Assembly: GCA_002492075.1 (NCBI GenBank)
Contig: DKXD01000006.1
Span: 492 to 29,147, forward strand
Direction of reading: 5' to 3'
Length of the DNA: 28,656 nucleotides
From: Ruminococcaceae bacterium UBA7135
Lineage (GTDB): Bacteria; Bacillota; Clostridia; Oscillospirales; Ruminococcaceae
A program made the translations under genes and the position numbers. Under the pieces are notes generated by a model, which did no database searches, was not told the DNA's origin, and worked only from the letters and a program-made list of their open reading frames with translations. This document shows, piece by piece, positions 1-7,846 of this stretch. Every line of letters begins with the position of its first letter. Position 1 is the first letter of the stretch.

Positions 1-353
1 CACTCCTTGCCCGCAATATCCTTGCCGCCCACAACGAATGAGAACAGCTTGTCGATAACCCCCTTGATCTGCGCGGGCAGCGAGTACCAATAAACAGGCA
101 TGGTAAACACTACAACGTCCGCTTCGAAAATGCTCGGCGCGATCGCGTTGAAATCATCGTCAAACGAGCAAGCCTTGCCCGACTTGAAGCACGTTTCGCA
201 AGCGTGACAGCCTCCGACGTTTTTCAGCGCGGCGTCAAAACGGGTGACACTGTGTCCTTTTTTCTCCGCGGCGGCGATAAACGCGTCTGTCATTGCAAAG
301 CTGTTTCCGTTTTTGCGCGGACTTCCCGTGATCACTACGATTTTTTTGCTCAT
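1..353 (-). CDS. Flavodoxin-fold NADPH-dependent FMN oxidoreductase, partial (C-terminus outside window)
   Basis: The first 117 residues are visible; the gene runs off the left edge. The N-terminus carries the FMN-phosphate-binding loop GSPRKNGNS (residues 10-18). A Cys-rich CHACETC stretch follows in mid-protein, and then PVYWYSLPAQIKGVIDK, the typical flavin-ring loop of the flavodoxin_2/FMN_red group that includes iron-sulfur flavoproteins. Such proteins use NAD(P)H and FMN to reduce quinones, nitro compounds or other electrophiles in the cytosol; the substrate here is unknown. The start at 351-353 is supported by AAAGGAG 9 bases upstream. It is transcribed divergently from an HxlR-type regulator, a common pairing for electrophile-response reductases, so regulation by that neighbour is a reasonable inference. 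Confidence 0.88.
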   Translation of the reverse strand, partial: MSKKIVVITGSPRKNGNSFAMTDAFIAAAEKKGHSVTRFDAALKNVGGCHACETCFKSGKACSFDDDFNAIAPSIFEADVVVFTMPVYWYSLPAQIKGVIDKLFSFVVGGKDIAGKE

Positions 354-379
354 AAGTATCTGCTCCTTTCAAAATCGGC

Positions 380-408
380 TTGACTTTTTCCACTTGCCGT
401 GGTATAAT
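380..408 (+). promoter_or_regulatory. Sigma-A promoter of the HxlR-type regulator gene
   Basis: TTGACT (380-385), a 17-bp spacer and a perfect TATAAT (403-408). The expected leader is about 84 nt and contains a short hairpin CGCAC/GTGCG (439-443 with 450-454). Confidence 0.8.
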
Positions 409-437
409 TATAGCATAAATTATACACGAATACAAGT
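392..437. promoter_or_regulatory. Inverted repeat, candidate HxlR-family operator
   Basis: GTATAATT (402-409) and AATTATAC (418-425) are exact inverted 8-mers 8 bp apart. Flanking CGT/ACG (398-400, 426-428) and ACTTG/CAAGT (392-396, 433-437) extend the symmetry imperfectly. The repeat covers both divergent -10 boxes. HxlR proteins bind as dimers to such palindromes; assignment to the adjacent regulator is inference. Confidence 0.5.
407..435 (-). promoter_or_regulatory. Sigma-A promoter of the flavoprotein gene
   Basis: On the minus strand TTGTAT (430-435) and TATAAT (407-412) are separated by 17 bp. Its -10 box overlaps the -10 box of the divergent plus-strand promoter by two bases, so the two polymerases cannot both occupy the site. 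Confidence 0.75.
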
Positions 438-498
438 ACGCACATTAAAGTGCGATACTAAAATCAATGTTATATACTTACCCAAAGGAGAGTGTAAA

Positions 499-873
499 AT
501 GGAAAATAACGGGAATTATCTCAATTGCATTTCCGGTTCAAAGCTCGGTGAAACGGGCTTTAGCTACACTCTGTCGCTGATAAACGGAAAATACAAAATG
601 ACGATACTCTATACCTTAATGAGCTTTGGGGTGGTTCGCTTTAATGAAATGAAGAAGTATATCGGGGAAATTTCCTATAAGACCTTAAGTTCTACTCTGA
701 AAGAACTGGAGTTCGATATGCTCGTAAACCGCAAGGAATATCCGCAGATACCTCCAAAGGTGGAGTATAGCCTTACCGAACGTGGAAAATCGCTTATCCC
801 GATCTTGGATATGATGTGCGAGTGGGGAGATCAAAACCGTTTGATAACGGAATATAAAAGCTCACCTCGATGA
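499..873 (+). CDS. HxlR-family winged-helix transcriptional regulator
   Basis: The protein is 124 residues, the usual length for the family. It shows the HxlR signature: a first helix around YTLSLINGKYKMTILYTL, the recognition region ISYKTLSSTLKELE, and the wing YPQIPPKVEYSLTERGKSL. The start at 499 is chosen because AAAGGAG lies at 484-490; an open frame extends upstream to 244 but lacks family similarity and lies over the promoters. There is a Cys at residue 10. Redox-sensing family members such as YodB use an N-terminal Cys, so a thiol-based sensing role is possible but unproven. It probably represses itself and the divergent flavoprotein. Its stop codon lies right beside an IS-derived fragment, so the last few residues may not be ancestral. 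Confidence 0.88.
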   Translation: MENNGNYLNCISGSKLGETGFSYTLSLINGKYKMTILYTLMSFGVVRFNEMKKYIGEISYKTLSSTLKELEFDMLVNRKEYPQIPPKVEYSLTERGKSLIPILDMMCEWGDQNRLITEYKSSPR

Positions 874-904
874 CATCCGAAAAAGCCCCCCCTGTTGGGA
901 TAAA

Positions 905-1072
905 TTAAACGACAAACTGATTCCGTTTTTCAAGCGGGATCAGTTTTGTTCTTGACTGTAAACGCTGATGATTGTAAATGTATATGTAGTCATTGATGAG
1001 CTGTCGAGCTTCATCAAAGCTGTTTAGCTTTTCTTTTTCATATTCTTGTATGTATCTGTAATTCCTTGCCAT
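905..1072 (-). pseudogene. IS3-family transposase remnant (C-terminal 55 codons)
   Basis: The 55-residue frame contains NSFDEARQLINDYIYIYN, then RLQSRTKLIPLEKR, the conserved end of the integrase-type (DDE) transposase OrfB of IS3/IS150-like elements. The catalytic DDE region is absent, so it cannot transpose alone. Unusually, the fragment begins with ATG preceded at 8 bases by a perfect AAAGGAGG and, further up, a promoter-like pair, so it may be expressed. One explanation is an internal deletion that joined the 5' end of the element (promoter, RBS, first codons of OrfA) to the end of OrfB. I could not identify convincing terminal inverted repeats around it. Confidence 0.72.
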
Positions 1073-1073
1073 A

Positions 1074-1119
1074 CCAAAAACCTCCTTTGGTTTTATTATA
1101 CCACAGGAGGTCTTTTTGG
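1074..1119. repeat. Inverted repeat covering the remnant's RBS and promoter
   Basis: CCAAAAACCTCCT (1074-1086) pairs with AGGAGGTCTTTTTGG (1105-1119) with a 2-nt bulge, plus TGG/CCA inside. In RNA that reads in from upstream on the minus strand, the Shine-Dalgarno would be trapped in the stem. RNA starting at the local promoter would escape this. Confidence 0.55.
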
Positions 1120-1123
1120 TCTA
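1095..1123 (-). promoter_or_regulatory. Promoter-like pair upstream of the IS3 remnant
   Basis: TAGACC (1118-1123), a 17-bp spacer and TATAAT (1095-1100) on the minus strand. They are followed by AAAGGAGG (1081-1088) and the ATG at 1070-1072. Confidence 0.4.
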
Positions 1124-1186
1124 TGTCTGTTTTTACCGGTTCGGTTCACTTTGAAGAGGGCACGCCGCTATTATATGAAACATCCT

Positions 1187-1859
1187 TTATTCAAACGCCT
1201 TTTTAAGGTCGTTGAAGCTTATCTCTCCGGACATATCGCGTATCTGTATCTTGCCCGTAACGATCTTGAAGAAAAATTCCGCGATGTTCTCCACCGTAAG
1301 CTCCTCCGACTTCTCACCGTCGGCTTTCGTCAGAGAATACACCTTCAATATCTGGCTGTTAAGCGCTCCCAAATGCGCCATGGAGATGTTGTATAGCTCT
1401 GTCTGCGGCATAAACGACAGCGGTTCCACCGAGAGAACGCCGCAGGATACAGCATGTAGCTCACGCCCGACACTTCCGCGCTGGGGGCGTTGAATGTTCC
1501 GAACACGCAGTTCGAGATCTTCAGTTCCTTCGTTGCGAACACACCACCCAACACCACACAGTTTTCAAGGTAAATGTCCGCACCAAATACGCTGCCCCCC
1601 CACATAGCAATTCTTCAGCCTAACACTTGGTGCGTTTACATCAGAGCAGAAGATCACACATTCCGAGGTCACAAGCGCCGCTATGCTGTCCGCGCTTGCC
1701 GCTGCCTTACAGAACACCGTGCCAGTCATTGAGGTGCTGATGTGCAATTCCTTATTGGCGAATACCGAGAAATCGGCACCGAGCCGACGAGAAACGCAAA
1801 ACGGCGATACCGCTGATAAGCAGCGCAAGTTTCAGAATGTAAAATTGGCTTTTTTTCAT
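1187..1859 (-). pseudogene. Broken gene for a membrane protein with beta-helical (polymer-forming/bactofilin-like) repeats
   Basis: Coding signal continues along the minus strand but jumps frame about three times. An N-terminal hydrophobic stretch (MKKSQFYILKLALLISGIAV) starts at 1859. The next frame carries FANKELHISTSMTGTVFCKA and the third FATKELKISNCVFGTF, two related repeats typical of right-handed beta-helix polymer-forming proteins. A helical tail ends at 1187. One shift lies in a run of seven Gs (minus strand, 1595-1601): with six Gs the reading frame would continue. Family assignment is tentative. It sits just downstream of the broken SPFH gene, suggesting a former two-gene unit now decaying. 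Confidence 0.5.
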
Positions 1860-1871
1860 GATGACCTCCAC

Positions 1872-2476
1872 TTAAAATTGGATTTTGACGCCGCAGTTGG
1901 GGCAGAACTTCAATCCGGACTTGAGCGGCGTGCCGCACTTCGAGCAGGCGCTGTCCATAGCCGCATTGTTCTGCGCGAGGTTCGCACCACAGGTGATGCA
2001 GCGGGTAGAGCCGGAAAAGTTGTCCGCGCCGCACATGGGACAGGGGTTGTATTTGTCGCCGCAGTAGGGGCAGAAAGCATTTGTAACGGGGAACTTCTTG
2101 CTGCAGTTCAAGCAGAAGACATCTCTTCTCGCAGAACCGCCGTTTGGTACGCCGTAGACTTGTCCGCCGAGAGCGCCGTAATTCTGTCCACCCTGATTGC
2201 CGAACTGATACTGATTCTGAGGCGGGGTCTGCATCATAGCGGCGTTGTTATTATTGTCAAAGGCGCCCGTCATCATTGCCGCGCCGAGTATTCCCATGGA
2301 TGAACCGTTGTTCGCCGCGCTGCCCGCGACCTTGAAAGGAATCGCTCCGCATCTTTCACCCTAAGACCGTACCTGCCAGTGGAGATGACGGGAAGCATCT
2401 GTCCGTAGTCCGGATCCATTATCCACATGGGGGTGGTTATCCAGAGCAGGACTACGCAGTGAAATGTTTGCCACAC
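1872..2476 (-). pseudogene. Broken SPFH (virion-core-protein-like) gene with C-terminal double zinc ribbon
   Basis: The 3' part (1872-2297, extending open to about 2350) has a Gly/Asn/Gln-rich linker followed by four CxxC pairs: FCLNC/FCPYC, CPMC/CITC and CSKC/CPNC. That is the tail of Firmicute SPFH-domain proteins related to YdjI. Upstream, in another frame (2273-2476), lies DPDYGQMLPVISTGRYGLRV, which matches the middle of that SPFH domain. The two pieces meet near 2335-2355, where most of the SPFH domain is missing and the frame changes, so an internal deletion is likely. A start codon for the full protein is absent. A shortened zinc-ribbon protein starting at 2297 could still be made, but I see no good RBS for it. 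Confidence 0.6.
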
Positions 2477-2598
2477 TTGAAAAAATGGTCAATCGACTTT
2501 GCGATACGATTTGTGCACTTACTGCTCAAAGCATTAGCAGCATTACAGGACGCTTTGGGATCTTGTCTTGTTTTAGTTAGGATTTAGTATTACTTTTA

Positions 2599-2759
2599 TT
2601 TGTTTTGGGTATATAACAAATTGTGTGATTTCTGTAATATTTAGGGTGGTTGAAAAAACACACAATGCGCTGAACCACGATTGTTATAAGGAATTTAGAC
2701 CTTGTGTTATTTTGGAAGATACTTCCAAACCACCTTAATTGTTATATACCCTTTGTTTT
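2599..2759. mobile_element. MITE-like element, 145 bp, with 13-bp terminal inverted repeats and 8-bp target duplication
   Basis: GGGTATATAACAA (2607-2619) is the exact inverse of TTGTTATATACCC (2739-2751). The sequence outside each end is the same 8-mer, TTTGTTTT (2599-2606 and 2752-2759), as expected for a duplicated target site. The inside has no convincing ORF but has further symmetry: ATTGTGTG/CACACAAT (2620-2627, 2659-2666) and TTTGGAAG/CTTCCAAA (2711-2718, 2722-2729). This is the form of a non-autonomous element moved in trans by a transposase making 8-bp duplications; I cannot name the parent family. With its flanks it fills most of the gene-free stretch 2477-2827. Confidence 0.8.
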
Positions 2760-2819
2760 TAATGAATAATCAGTATCAGCTACTGTCCGCCAATGGCGAA
2801 ATTTTAGCAAACCGCGTTA

Positions 2820-2859
2820 AAAACAACGTTCTCTCCCGAACCTACGTTAGAGAGAGAAC
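2820..2859 (-). terminator. Terminator of the hemerythrin gene
   Basis: GTTCTCTC (2828-2835) and GAGAGAAC (2852-2859) form an 8-bp stem. On the minus strand a T-rich run (GTTGTTTTT) follows. It lies 27 bp after the hemerythrin stop. Confidence 0.65.
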
Positions 2860-2885
2860 CAAAATATTACGTTATTCTAGGTAAA

Positions 2886-3782
2886 TTACAGCTGCTTTTT
2901 CACCACGAATGCAAAGTGTCCGCAATAAGTGCGCCACAGCATACTGTGGTCAGGGTAAGCGTTGTCATAAATAGCGTAGAAGTTTTCTTCCGGTATTGCG
3001 CAGCCGCCTTTGTGCCGCGGACGATAACTCAGATACGCCGAAGCGACTTCCATATCGAACGACCTCATCATCTCCGACAGCATCGGCAGCATTACGGAAT
3101 CAAGTACCATGATCTCGCTTTTTACAAGTCTGCGCGTCATGATCTCAAGCATAGAGTGCTCGATAGCGGTATAGACGGTGCAGCTTGTGCCGTCCTCAAG
3201 CTCTAAAACGTCTTTATAGCAAAACAGCGTATCCAACTTATGACCCGTATATTTCTTGCTGAAAAGCTCGGCGTTCATGGAGAACAGGCTTGAACTGTAT
3301 CCTCTGATTATTTCCGCAAGATTGTTGGCGTCGCGGTCGTCGGTCTTTGTCACCCACTTGCTTTTTACCTTTCCGACAATAGCGCGGTCCTCAATGAGGA
3401 TATGCGCCGTAAGCCAGCCCGCGCACACGCCCAGAAAGTACGCGATCGATTCTTTGGAATAGCTTTTAATCTCCATTTCTTTTTCCAATGCGGGGATCAC
3501 TACGTTTTTCATATTCTCATGCACCTGCTTGTGCATTTTATAACCCTTATATCCTATTTTCAGCTGATACGCCTCTTCTTCGCTGAAATGCTTTGCGGCA
3601 TAGCTTTTTAGGTACTTAACCGCCTCTATGCAAGTAGATTTGTTTTTGTCAAAGTCGCCCTCTTTAAAGATGTTGGCAATGCGCGACACGATTTTGAAAA
3701 GCTGCCTGTGCGCGTTATCCACCACTTCAACGCCGATGTTATAATCATCGTCCCATTCGAATATGTTCTCATCTACGGTCAT
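2886..3782 (-). CDS. Bacteriohemerythrin with extra C-terminal domain
   Basis: Residues 1-140 form a complete hemerythrin domain binding a di-iron site for O2. All ligands are visible: H25 (VVDNAHRQL), H65 and E69 (HFSEE), H84 and H88 (MHKQVH), H127 and D132 (AHILIED). Ordinary bacteriohemerythrins are about 135 residues. This one adds about 150 residues containing TAIEHSMLEIMTRRL and MRSFDMEVASAYLSYRPRHKGG, which I do not recognise. No membrane segment or signal peptide is seen, so it is cytosolic. In anaerobes these proteins are thought to buffer or sense oxygen; a sensory role through the C-terminal part is conjecture. The start has AAAGGAG nearby and its own promoter, and the gene stands alone. 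Confidence 0.85.
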   Translation of the reverse strand: MTVDENIFEWDDDYNIGVEVVDNAHRQLFKIVSRIANIFKEGDFDKNKSTCIEAVKYLKSYAAKHFSEEEAYQLKIGYKGYKMHKQVHENMKNVVIPALEKEMEIKSYSKESIAYFLGVCAGWLTAHILIEDRAIVGKVKSKWVTKTDDRDANNLAEIIRGYSSSLFSMNAELFSKKYTGHKLDTLFCYKDVLELEDGTSCTVYTAIEHSMLEIMTRRLVKSEIMVLDSVMLPMLSEMMRSFDMEVASAYLSYRPRHKGGCAIPEENFYAIYDNAYPDHSMLWRTYCGHFAFVVKKQL

Positions 3783-3854
3783 ATAAAAGCTCCTTTGTAT
3801 GTAGGATTTTTGCGGTCCGTTATGCCGCTTTTATAAAACAATTTTATATTCTAT

Positions 3855-3883
3855 ATTTTACCACAATTACTTTAAAATGTCAA
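3855..3883 (-). promoter_or_regulatory. Sigma-A promoter of the hemerythrin gene
   Basis: Perfect TTGACA (3878-3883), a 17-bp spacer and TAAAAT (3855-3860) on the minus strand, about 73 bp before the start codon. Confidence 0.8.
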
Positions 3884-3905
3884 TAGTTAGTGTGAAAAAT
3901 GAACC

Positions 3906-3939
3906 GAGCAAAACAATCCCCGCGCCACAGACGCGGGGA
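3906..3939 (-). terminator. Terminator of purL
   Basis: TCCCCGCG (3917-3924) and CGCGGGGA (3932-3939) form an 8-bp G+C-rich stem with a 7-nt loop. On the minus strand TTGTTTTG follows. It lies just after the purL stop. Confidence 0.75.
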
Positions 3940-3947
3940 AATAATTG

Positions 3948-6900
3948 TTATAAGAAGTACTCAACGCCGCTTTTGAAGAGAAGCTGCTCTTTGTTTCCGT
4001 CGACGTTCTTTGCAACGTTTTCGGTAAGACGTTCGGTGTGTCCCATTTTGCCGAGCACACGTCCGTCGGGAGAGATTATGCCCTCCACCGCGCACATGGA
4101 GCCGTTCGGGTTAAACATCGTATCCATTGTCGGCTCGCCCTTTAGATCGGTATACTGCGTAACGATTTGTCCGTTGTCGATAAGCTTGCGCATTATTTCG
4201 CCGTTCGACACGAAGCGTCCCTCGCCGTGTGAAATCGGTATCGCGTGGATATCGCCGACCTTGCAGTTCGCAAGCCACGGAGACTTGTTCGTGCATATCC
4301 TTGTGTAAACCAACTGCGACTGGTGACGGCCTATCTCGTTGTAGGTGAGCGTGGGGGAGTCGTTGTTGAGCGGCACGATATGTCCGAACGGTACAAGACC
4401 AAGCTTTATCAGCGCCTGAAATCCGTTGCAGATGCCTATCATCAAGCCGTCGCGCTTATACAGCATATTCTCCACGCCCTCGGCGATCTTCGGGTTGCGG
4501 AAAAACGCGTTGATAAATTTCGCGGAGCCTTCGGGCTCGTCTCCGCCGCTGAAGCCGCCCGGGATAGCGATTATCTGCGATTTGTCGATAAGCTTTGCGA
4601 ATTCGGCCACCGATTCCTCGATATCCGCCGCCGAAAGGTTCTTGATAACGAAAATGCTGCTTTCGGCGCCGTTGTCCTCGAATGCCCGCGCCATATCGTA
4701 TTCGCAGTTCGTGCCGGGGAAAACGGGAATAAGCACGCGCGGCTTTGCTATCTTCGGGGACGTGTGGTTTTGCAGAAGCTCGCAGCCGCCCGTGTACTCC
4801 ACTTTTTCGGGAGCGGGTTCGTAGGTGGTCTTTTGCTTGAATATCGGCTCGAGAACGCCGTTCCACTTTTCTTCGATCTTGTTCATATCGAGCCTTGTAT
4901 CGCCGCAAATGATCTCATAATCCGGCAAAGTTTCGCCTATGATCTTCACGCTGTTCGGAGCGTCATCGCCGTCAAGCTCCATAATGAACGCGCCATAGGT
5001 CGGCGTAAACAATTCCTCGTCGGAAAGGCTGTCCAATTTAGCGCCTATCTTGTTGCCAAGACCCATTTTGAACACTCCCTCAGCAACGCCGCCGTTCGCG
5101 ACGCTCCATACGGAGATAGCTTTCTTTTCCGCGATGAGTTTCTCTACCGTTTTGAACGTTTCCTTTACGCCGTTCCAATCGGGAAGACCGTTCTTATCGT
5201 AAGGCGGCGCAATGTAGCCTATCTTGCTGTACGGGCACTTGAACTCCGCCGAGATGATGTTTTTCGCGTTCGCCGTGGAAACGGCAAACGAAACGAGCGT
5301 GGGCGGAACGTCAATAAGCTCGCCGTCCGCTTCTCCGAACGTGCCGCTCATAGAATCCTTGCCGCCGATAGCTCCGCAGCCCATTTCAAGCTGCGCCTTA
5401 TACGCGCCCAGCAGCGCCGCGAACGGCTTGCCCCAGCGCTCCGCCTTGCCGAGCGTTCTCTCAAAATACTCCTGGAATGTCAGCCAACATTTCTCGTAGG
5501 TACCGCCTGCCGCGACTACCTTTGCGATACTCTCAACTACCGCGCAGACCGCTCCGTGATACGGAGACTGCGTGGAAACGGCGGGGTTGAAGCCCCAGCC
5601 CATTACGGAGGCGGTGTTCGTTTTGCCGCCGAGAACGGGCAGCTTTGCCGCCATAGCCTGCACGGGGGTCTGCTGATTGCGCCCCGCGAACGGCATAAGC
5701 ACGGTGTTCGCGCCTATCGTGCTGTCAAAACGCTGAACCAGACCTCTTTGCGAGCATATATTCAGATCGGTGACAAGCGCCTCCCAGCCCTCGGGAGTAT
5801 TTGTTCTGCCCGTGGAATAGCTTACATTGACTTCGGGAACGTAGACGTTCGTGTGCTTTTCCGCGCCGTTGGAGTTCAGAAACTCGCGCGAAATGTCAAC
5901 GATCGTTTTGCCGTTCCATGTCATTTTCAGACGCGGTTCGGCTTTTACTACGGCTACCGCTGTGCTTTCGAGATTTTCTTTGGAAGCCAGCGCACGGAAC
6001 TTGTCCGCATCCTTGGCGGCTACAACTACCGCCATTCTCTCCTGCGATTCGGAAATGGCAAGCTCTGTGCCGTCCAGACCGTCATACTTCTTCGGAACTT
6101 TATCGAGGTCTATTTCCAGACCGTCAGCAAGCTCGCCTATGGCAACCGATACGCCGCCCGCGCCGAAATCGTTGCAGCGCTTGATAAGCTTGGTGACCTC
6201 GGGGTCGCGGAACAAACGCTGCAGCTTGCGCTCTTCGGGAGCGTTACCCTTTTGCACCTCAGCGCCGCAGCTGTCCAGCGACTGAACGCTGTGCGCCTTA
6301 GATGAGCCCGTTGCGCCGCCGCAGCCGTCGCGTCCGGTTCTCCCGCCCAAAAGGATAATGATATCTCCGGGGGCGGGACGCTCGCGGCGAACATTCTCTG
6401 CGGGAGCCGCGCCTACTACCGCGCCGATCTCCATGCGCTTTGCCATATAGCCGGGGTGATATATCTCCGCGACATGTCCCGTTGCAAGTCCTATCTGGTT
6501 GCCGTAGGACGAGTAGCCCGCGGCTGCCGTGGTGGTTATCTTGCGCGGCGGCAGCTTGCCCTCAAGTGTCTGCTCTACGGGAAGCAGCGGGTCGGACGCG
6601 CCCGTGACGCGCATTGCCTGATATACGTAGGAACGCCCCGAAAGCGGGTCGCGTATCGCGCCGCCGAGACACGTTGCAGCGCCGCCGAACGGCTCTATCT
6701 CGGTAGGGTGATTATGTGTTTCGTTTTTGAACATCAGAAGCCATTCCTGAGTGCGGCTTACGCCCTTATCATCTTCGACATCCACGGTGATCTTTACAGA
6801 GCAGGCGTTTATTTCCTCGCTCTCATCCAGATCTTTAAGCAGTCCGTCTTTTTTCAGCTTCTTTGCCGCCAGCGTCGCAATATCCATAAGGCAGATAGGT

Positions 6901-7685
6901 TTGCTGCCGCGCCCAAGCTCCTCGCGGTCGGCGCGGTATTCGGCGTAGGTGCTTTCGATATACGGCGTTTTTATGTCCGCTTTATCTATTATTGTGCCGA
7001 ACGTGGTGTGACGGCAATGGTCGCTCCAATATGTATCGATCATTCTTATCTCGGTGATAGTGGGGTCGCGGTGTTCGGTTTTAAAATACTCCTGACAGAA
7101 CTTGATGTCATCGTTATCCATTGCAAGCCCGTAATGAGTTACAAACTTGGCAAGTTCTTCGTCCGTTTTATCAAGAAATCCGTTCAAAGTCTCCACTTCG
7201 GTGGGTATCGTATAGCTTACCTTAAGCGTATCTTTTTTCTCAAAGCCGCACTCGCGGGCTTCGACGGCGTTTATCAGATAATGCTTTATCCGCGCGAACT
7301 CATCATCGCTTATTTCTCCGCTTAATATGTATATCTTGGCGTATTTCACATCGGGGCGGTCGCCTTTGCAGAGCATTTGGATACACTGCGCTGCCGAGTC
7401 TGCTCTTTGGTCGAACTGTCCTGGCAGGAACTCCACCGCGAACATACGCTCGTTTTCCGAAAGCTGCGGAAGCTCGTTATATACCTCGTCTACGGGAGGT
7501 TCGCTGAACACCGTCGGAACGGCGGCTTTGAAATTCTCCTCCGACAAGCCCTCGACGTCATAGCGGTTTATTACCCGCACGCCTTTCACGCTCTTTATAC
7601 CGAGAGCGGTGGTGAGGTCCGCGAGTGTTGCCGCTCCATCTGTGGCAAACAGCTTTTTCTTCTCTACATAAATACGATAAACCAT
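3948..7685 (-). CDS. purL: Phosphoribosylformylglycinamidine synthase, single-chain form
   Basis: This enzyme converts FGAR, glutamine and ATP to FGAM in step 4 of de novo purine synthesis. At 1245 residues it is the large single-chain form, in which the PurS-like, PurL and PurQ parts are fused. The N-terminal region is followed by the synthetase core with TYWSDHCRHTTFGT and KNETHNHPTEIEPFGGAATC. The C-terminal class I glutamine amidotransferase starts near VFPGTNCEYDMARAF, with the nucleophile Cys1086 in GICNGFQALIKLG and the His in ISHGEGRF. AGGAGG lies 12 bases before the ATG, slightly long spacing, with no better start nearby. It has its own promoter and terminator and is not in a pur operon here. 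A long open frame on the opposite strand is only a compositional shadow. Confidence 0.96.
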   Translation of the reverse strand: MVYRIYVEKKKLFATDGAATLADLTTALGIKSVKGVRVINRYDVEGLSEENFKAAVPTVFSEPPVDEVYNELPQLSENERMFAVEFLPGQFDQRADSAAQCIQMLCKGDRPDVKYAKIYILSGEISDDEFARIKHYLINAVEARECGFEKKDTLKVSYTIPTEVETLNGFLDKTDEELAKFVTHYGLAMDNDDIKFCQEYFKTEHRDPTITEIRMIDTYWSDHCRHTTFGTIIDKADIKTPYIESTYAEYRADREELGRGSKPICLMDIATLAAKKLKKDGLLKDLDESEEINACSVKITVDVEDDKGVSRTQEWLLMFKNETHNHPTEIEPFGGAATCLGGAIRDPLSGRSYVYQAMRVTGASDPLLPVEQTLEGKLPPRKITTTAAAGYSSYGNQIGLATGHVAEIYHPGYMAKRMEIGAVVGAAPAENVRRERPAPGDIIILLGGRTGRDGCGGATGSSKAHSVQSLDSCGAEVQKGNAPEERKLQRLFRDPEVTKLIKRCNDFGAGGVSVAIGELADGLEIDLDKVPKKYDGLDGTELAISESQERMAVVVAAKDADKFRALASKENLESTAVAVVKAEPRLKMTWNGKTIVDISREFLNSNGAEKHTNVYVPEVNVSYSTGRTNTPEGWEALVTDLNICSQRGLVQRFDSTIGANTVLMPFAGRNQQTPVQAMAAKLPVLGGKTNTASVMGWGFNPAVSTQSPYHGAVCAVVESIAKVVAAGGTYEKCWLTFQEYFERTLGKAERWGKPFAALLGAYKAQLEMGCGAIGGKDSMSGTFGEADGELIDVPPTLVSFAVSTANAKNIISAEFKCPYSKIGYIAPPYDKNGLPDWNGVKETFKTVEKLIAEKKAISVWSVANGGVAEGVFKMGLGNKIGAKLDSLSDEELFTPTYGAFIMELDGDDAPNSVKIIGETLPDYEIICGDTRLDMNKIEEKWNGVLEPIFKQKTTYEPAPEKVEYTGGCELLQNHTSPKIAKPRVLIPVFPGTNCEYDMARAFEDNGAESSIFVIKNLSAADIEESVAEFAKLIDKSQIIAIPGGFSGGDEPEGSAKFINAFFRNPKIAEGVENMLYKRDGLMIGICNGFQALIKLGLVPFGHIVPLNNDSPTLTYNEIGRHQSQLVYTRICTNKSPWLANCKVGDIHAIPISHGEGRFVSNGEIMRKLIDNGQIVTQYTDLKGEPTMDTMFNPNGSMCAVEGIISPDGRVLGKMGHTERLTENVAKNVDGNKEQLLFKSGVEYFL

Positions 7686-7723
7686 TGTTTTGTTGTTCCT
7701 CCTGATCTGCTTTTGTTCCGAAA

Positions 7724-7750
7724 GATGTTTCCCGATAATAACGAAACATC
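7724..7750 (-). promoter_or_regulatory. Hairpin in the purL leader
   Basis: GATGTTTC (7724-7731) and GAAACATC (7743-7750) are exact 8-bp inverted arms with an 11-nt loop, directly after the predicted transcription start. It is too short for a purine riboswitch and has no T-run, so its role is open: a protein site, an mRNA stabiliser, or nothing. Confidence 0.45.
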
Positions 7751-7763
7751 AATATCTTCATAC

Positions 7764-7792
7764 ATTATACCATATTTTGCGCCGAATGTCAA
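7764..7792 (-). promoter_or_regulatory. Sigma-A promoter of purL
   Basis: Perfect TTGACA (7787-7792), a 17-bp spacer and perfect TATAAT (7764-7769) on the minus strand, giving a leader of about 70 nt. Confidence 0.85.
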
Positions 7793-7846
7793 CTTGAACC
7801 CACAATTTGTCGATTTTTTCGCCGCGCGTGAAAAATGCCGCGCGTG

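Noticed and set aside
874..904. Terminal inverted repeat of the IS3 remnant
   Set aside because: The C-run sequence looks like it could be an IS end, but I could not match it to the other side near 1124-1160.
2702..2884. 60-codon frame on the plus strand
   Set aside because: It crosses the end of the MITE-like element and the hemerythrin terminator, with no RBS.
4245..6305. 686-codon open frame on the plus strand opposite purL
   Set aside because: It is fully antisense to a clear purL gene, has no family likeness, and arises from the codon bias of purL.
7803..7846. CACGCGCGGC direct repeat after mtaB
   Set aside because: Considered as a terminator, but the minus strand has an A-run rather than a T-run after it, and the stem would be only 6 bp.
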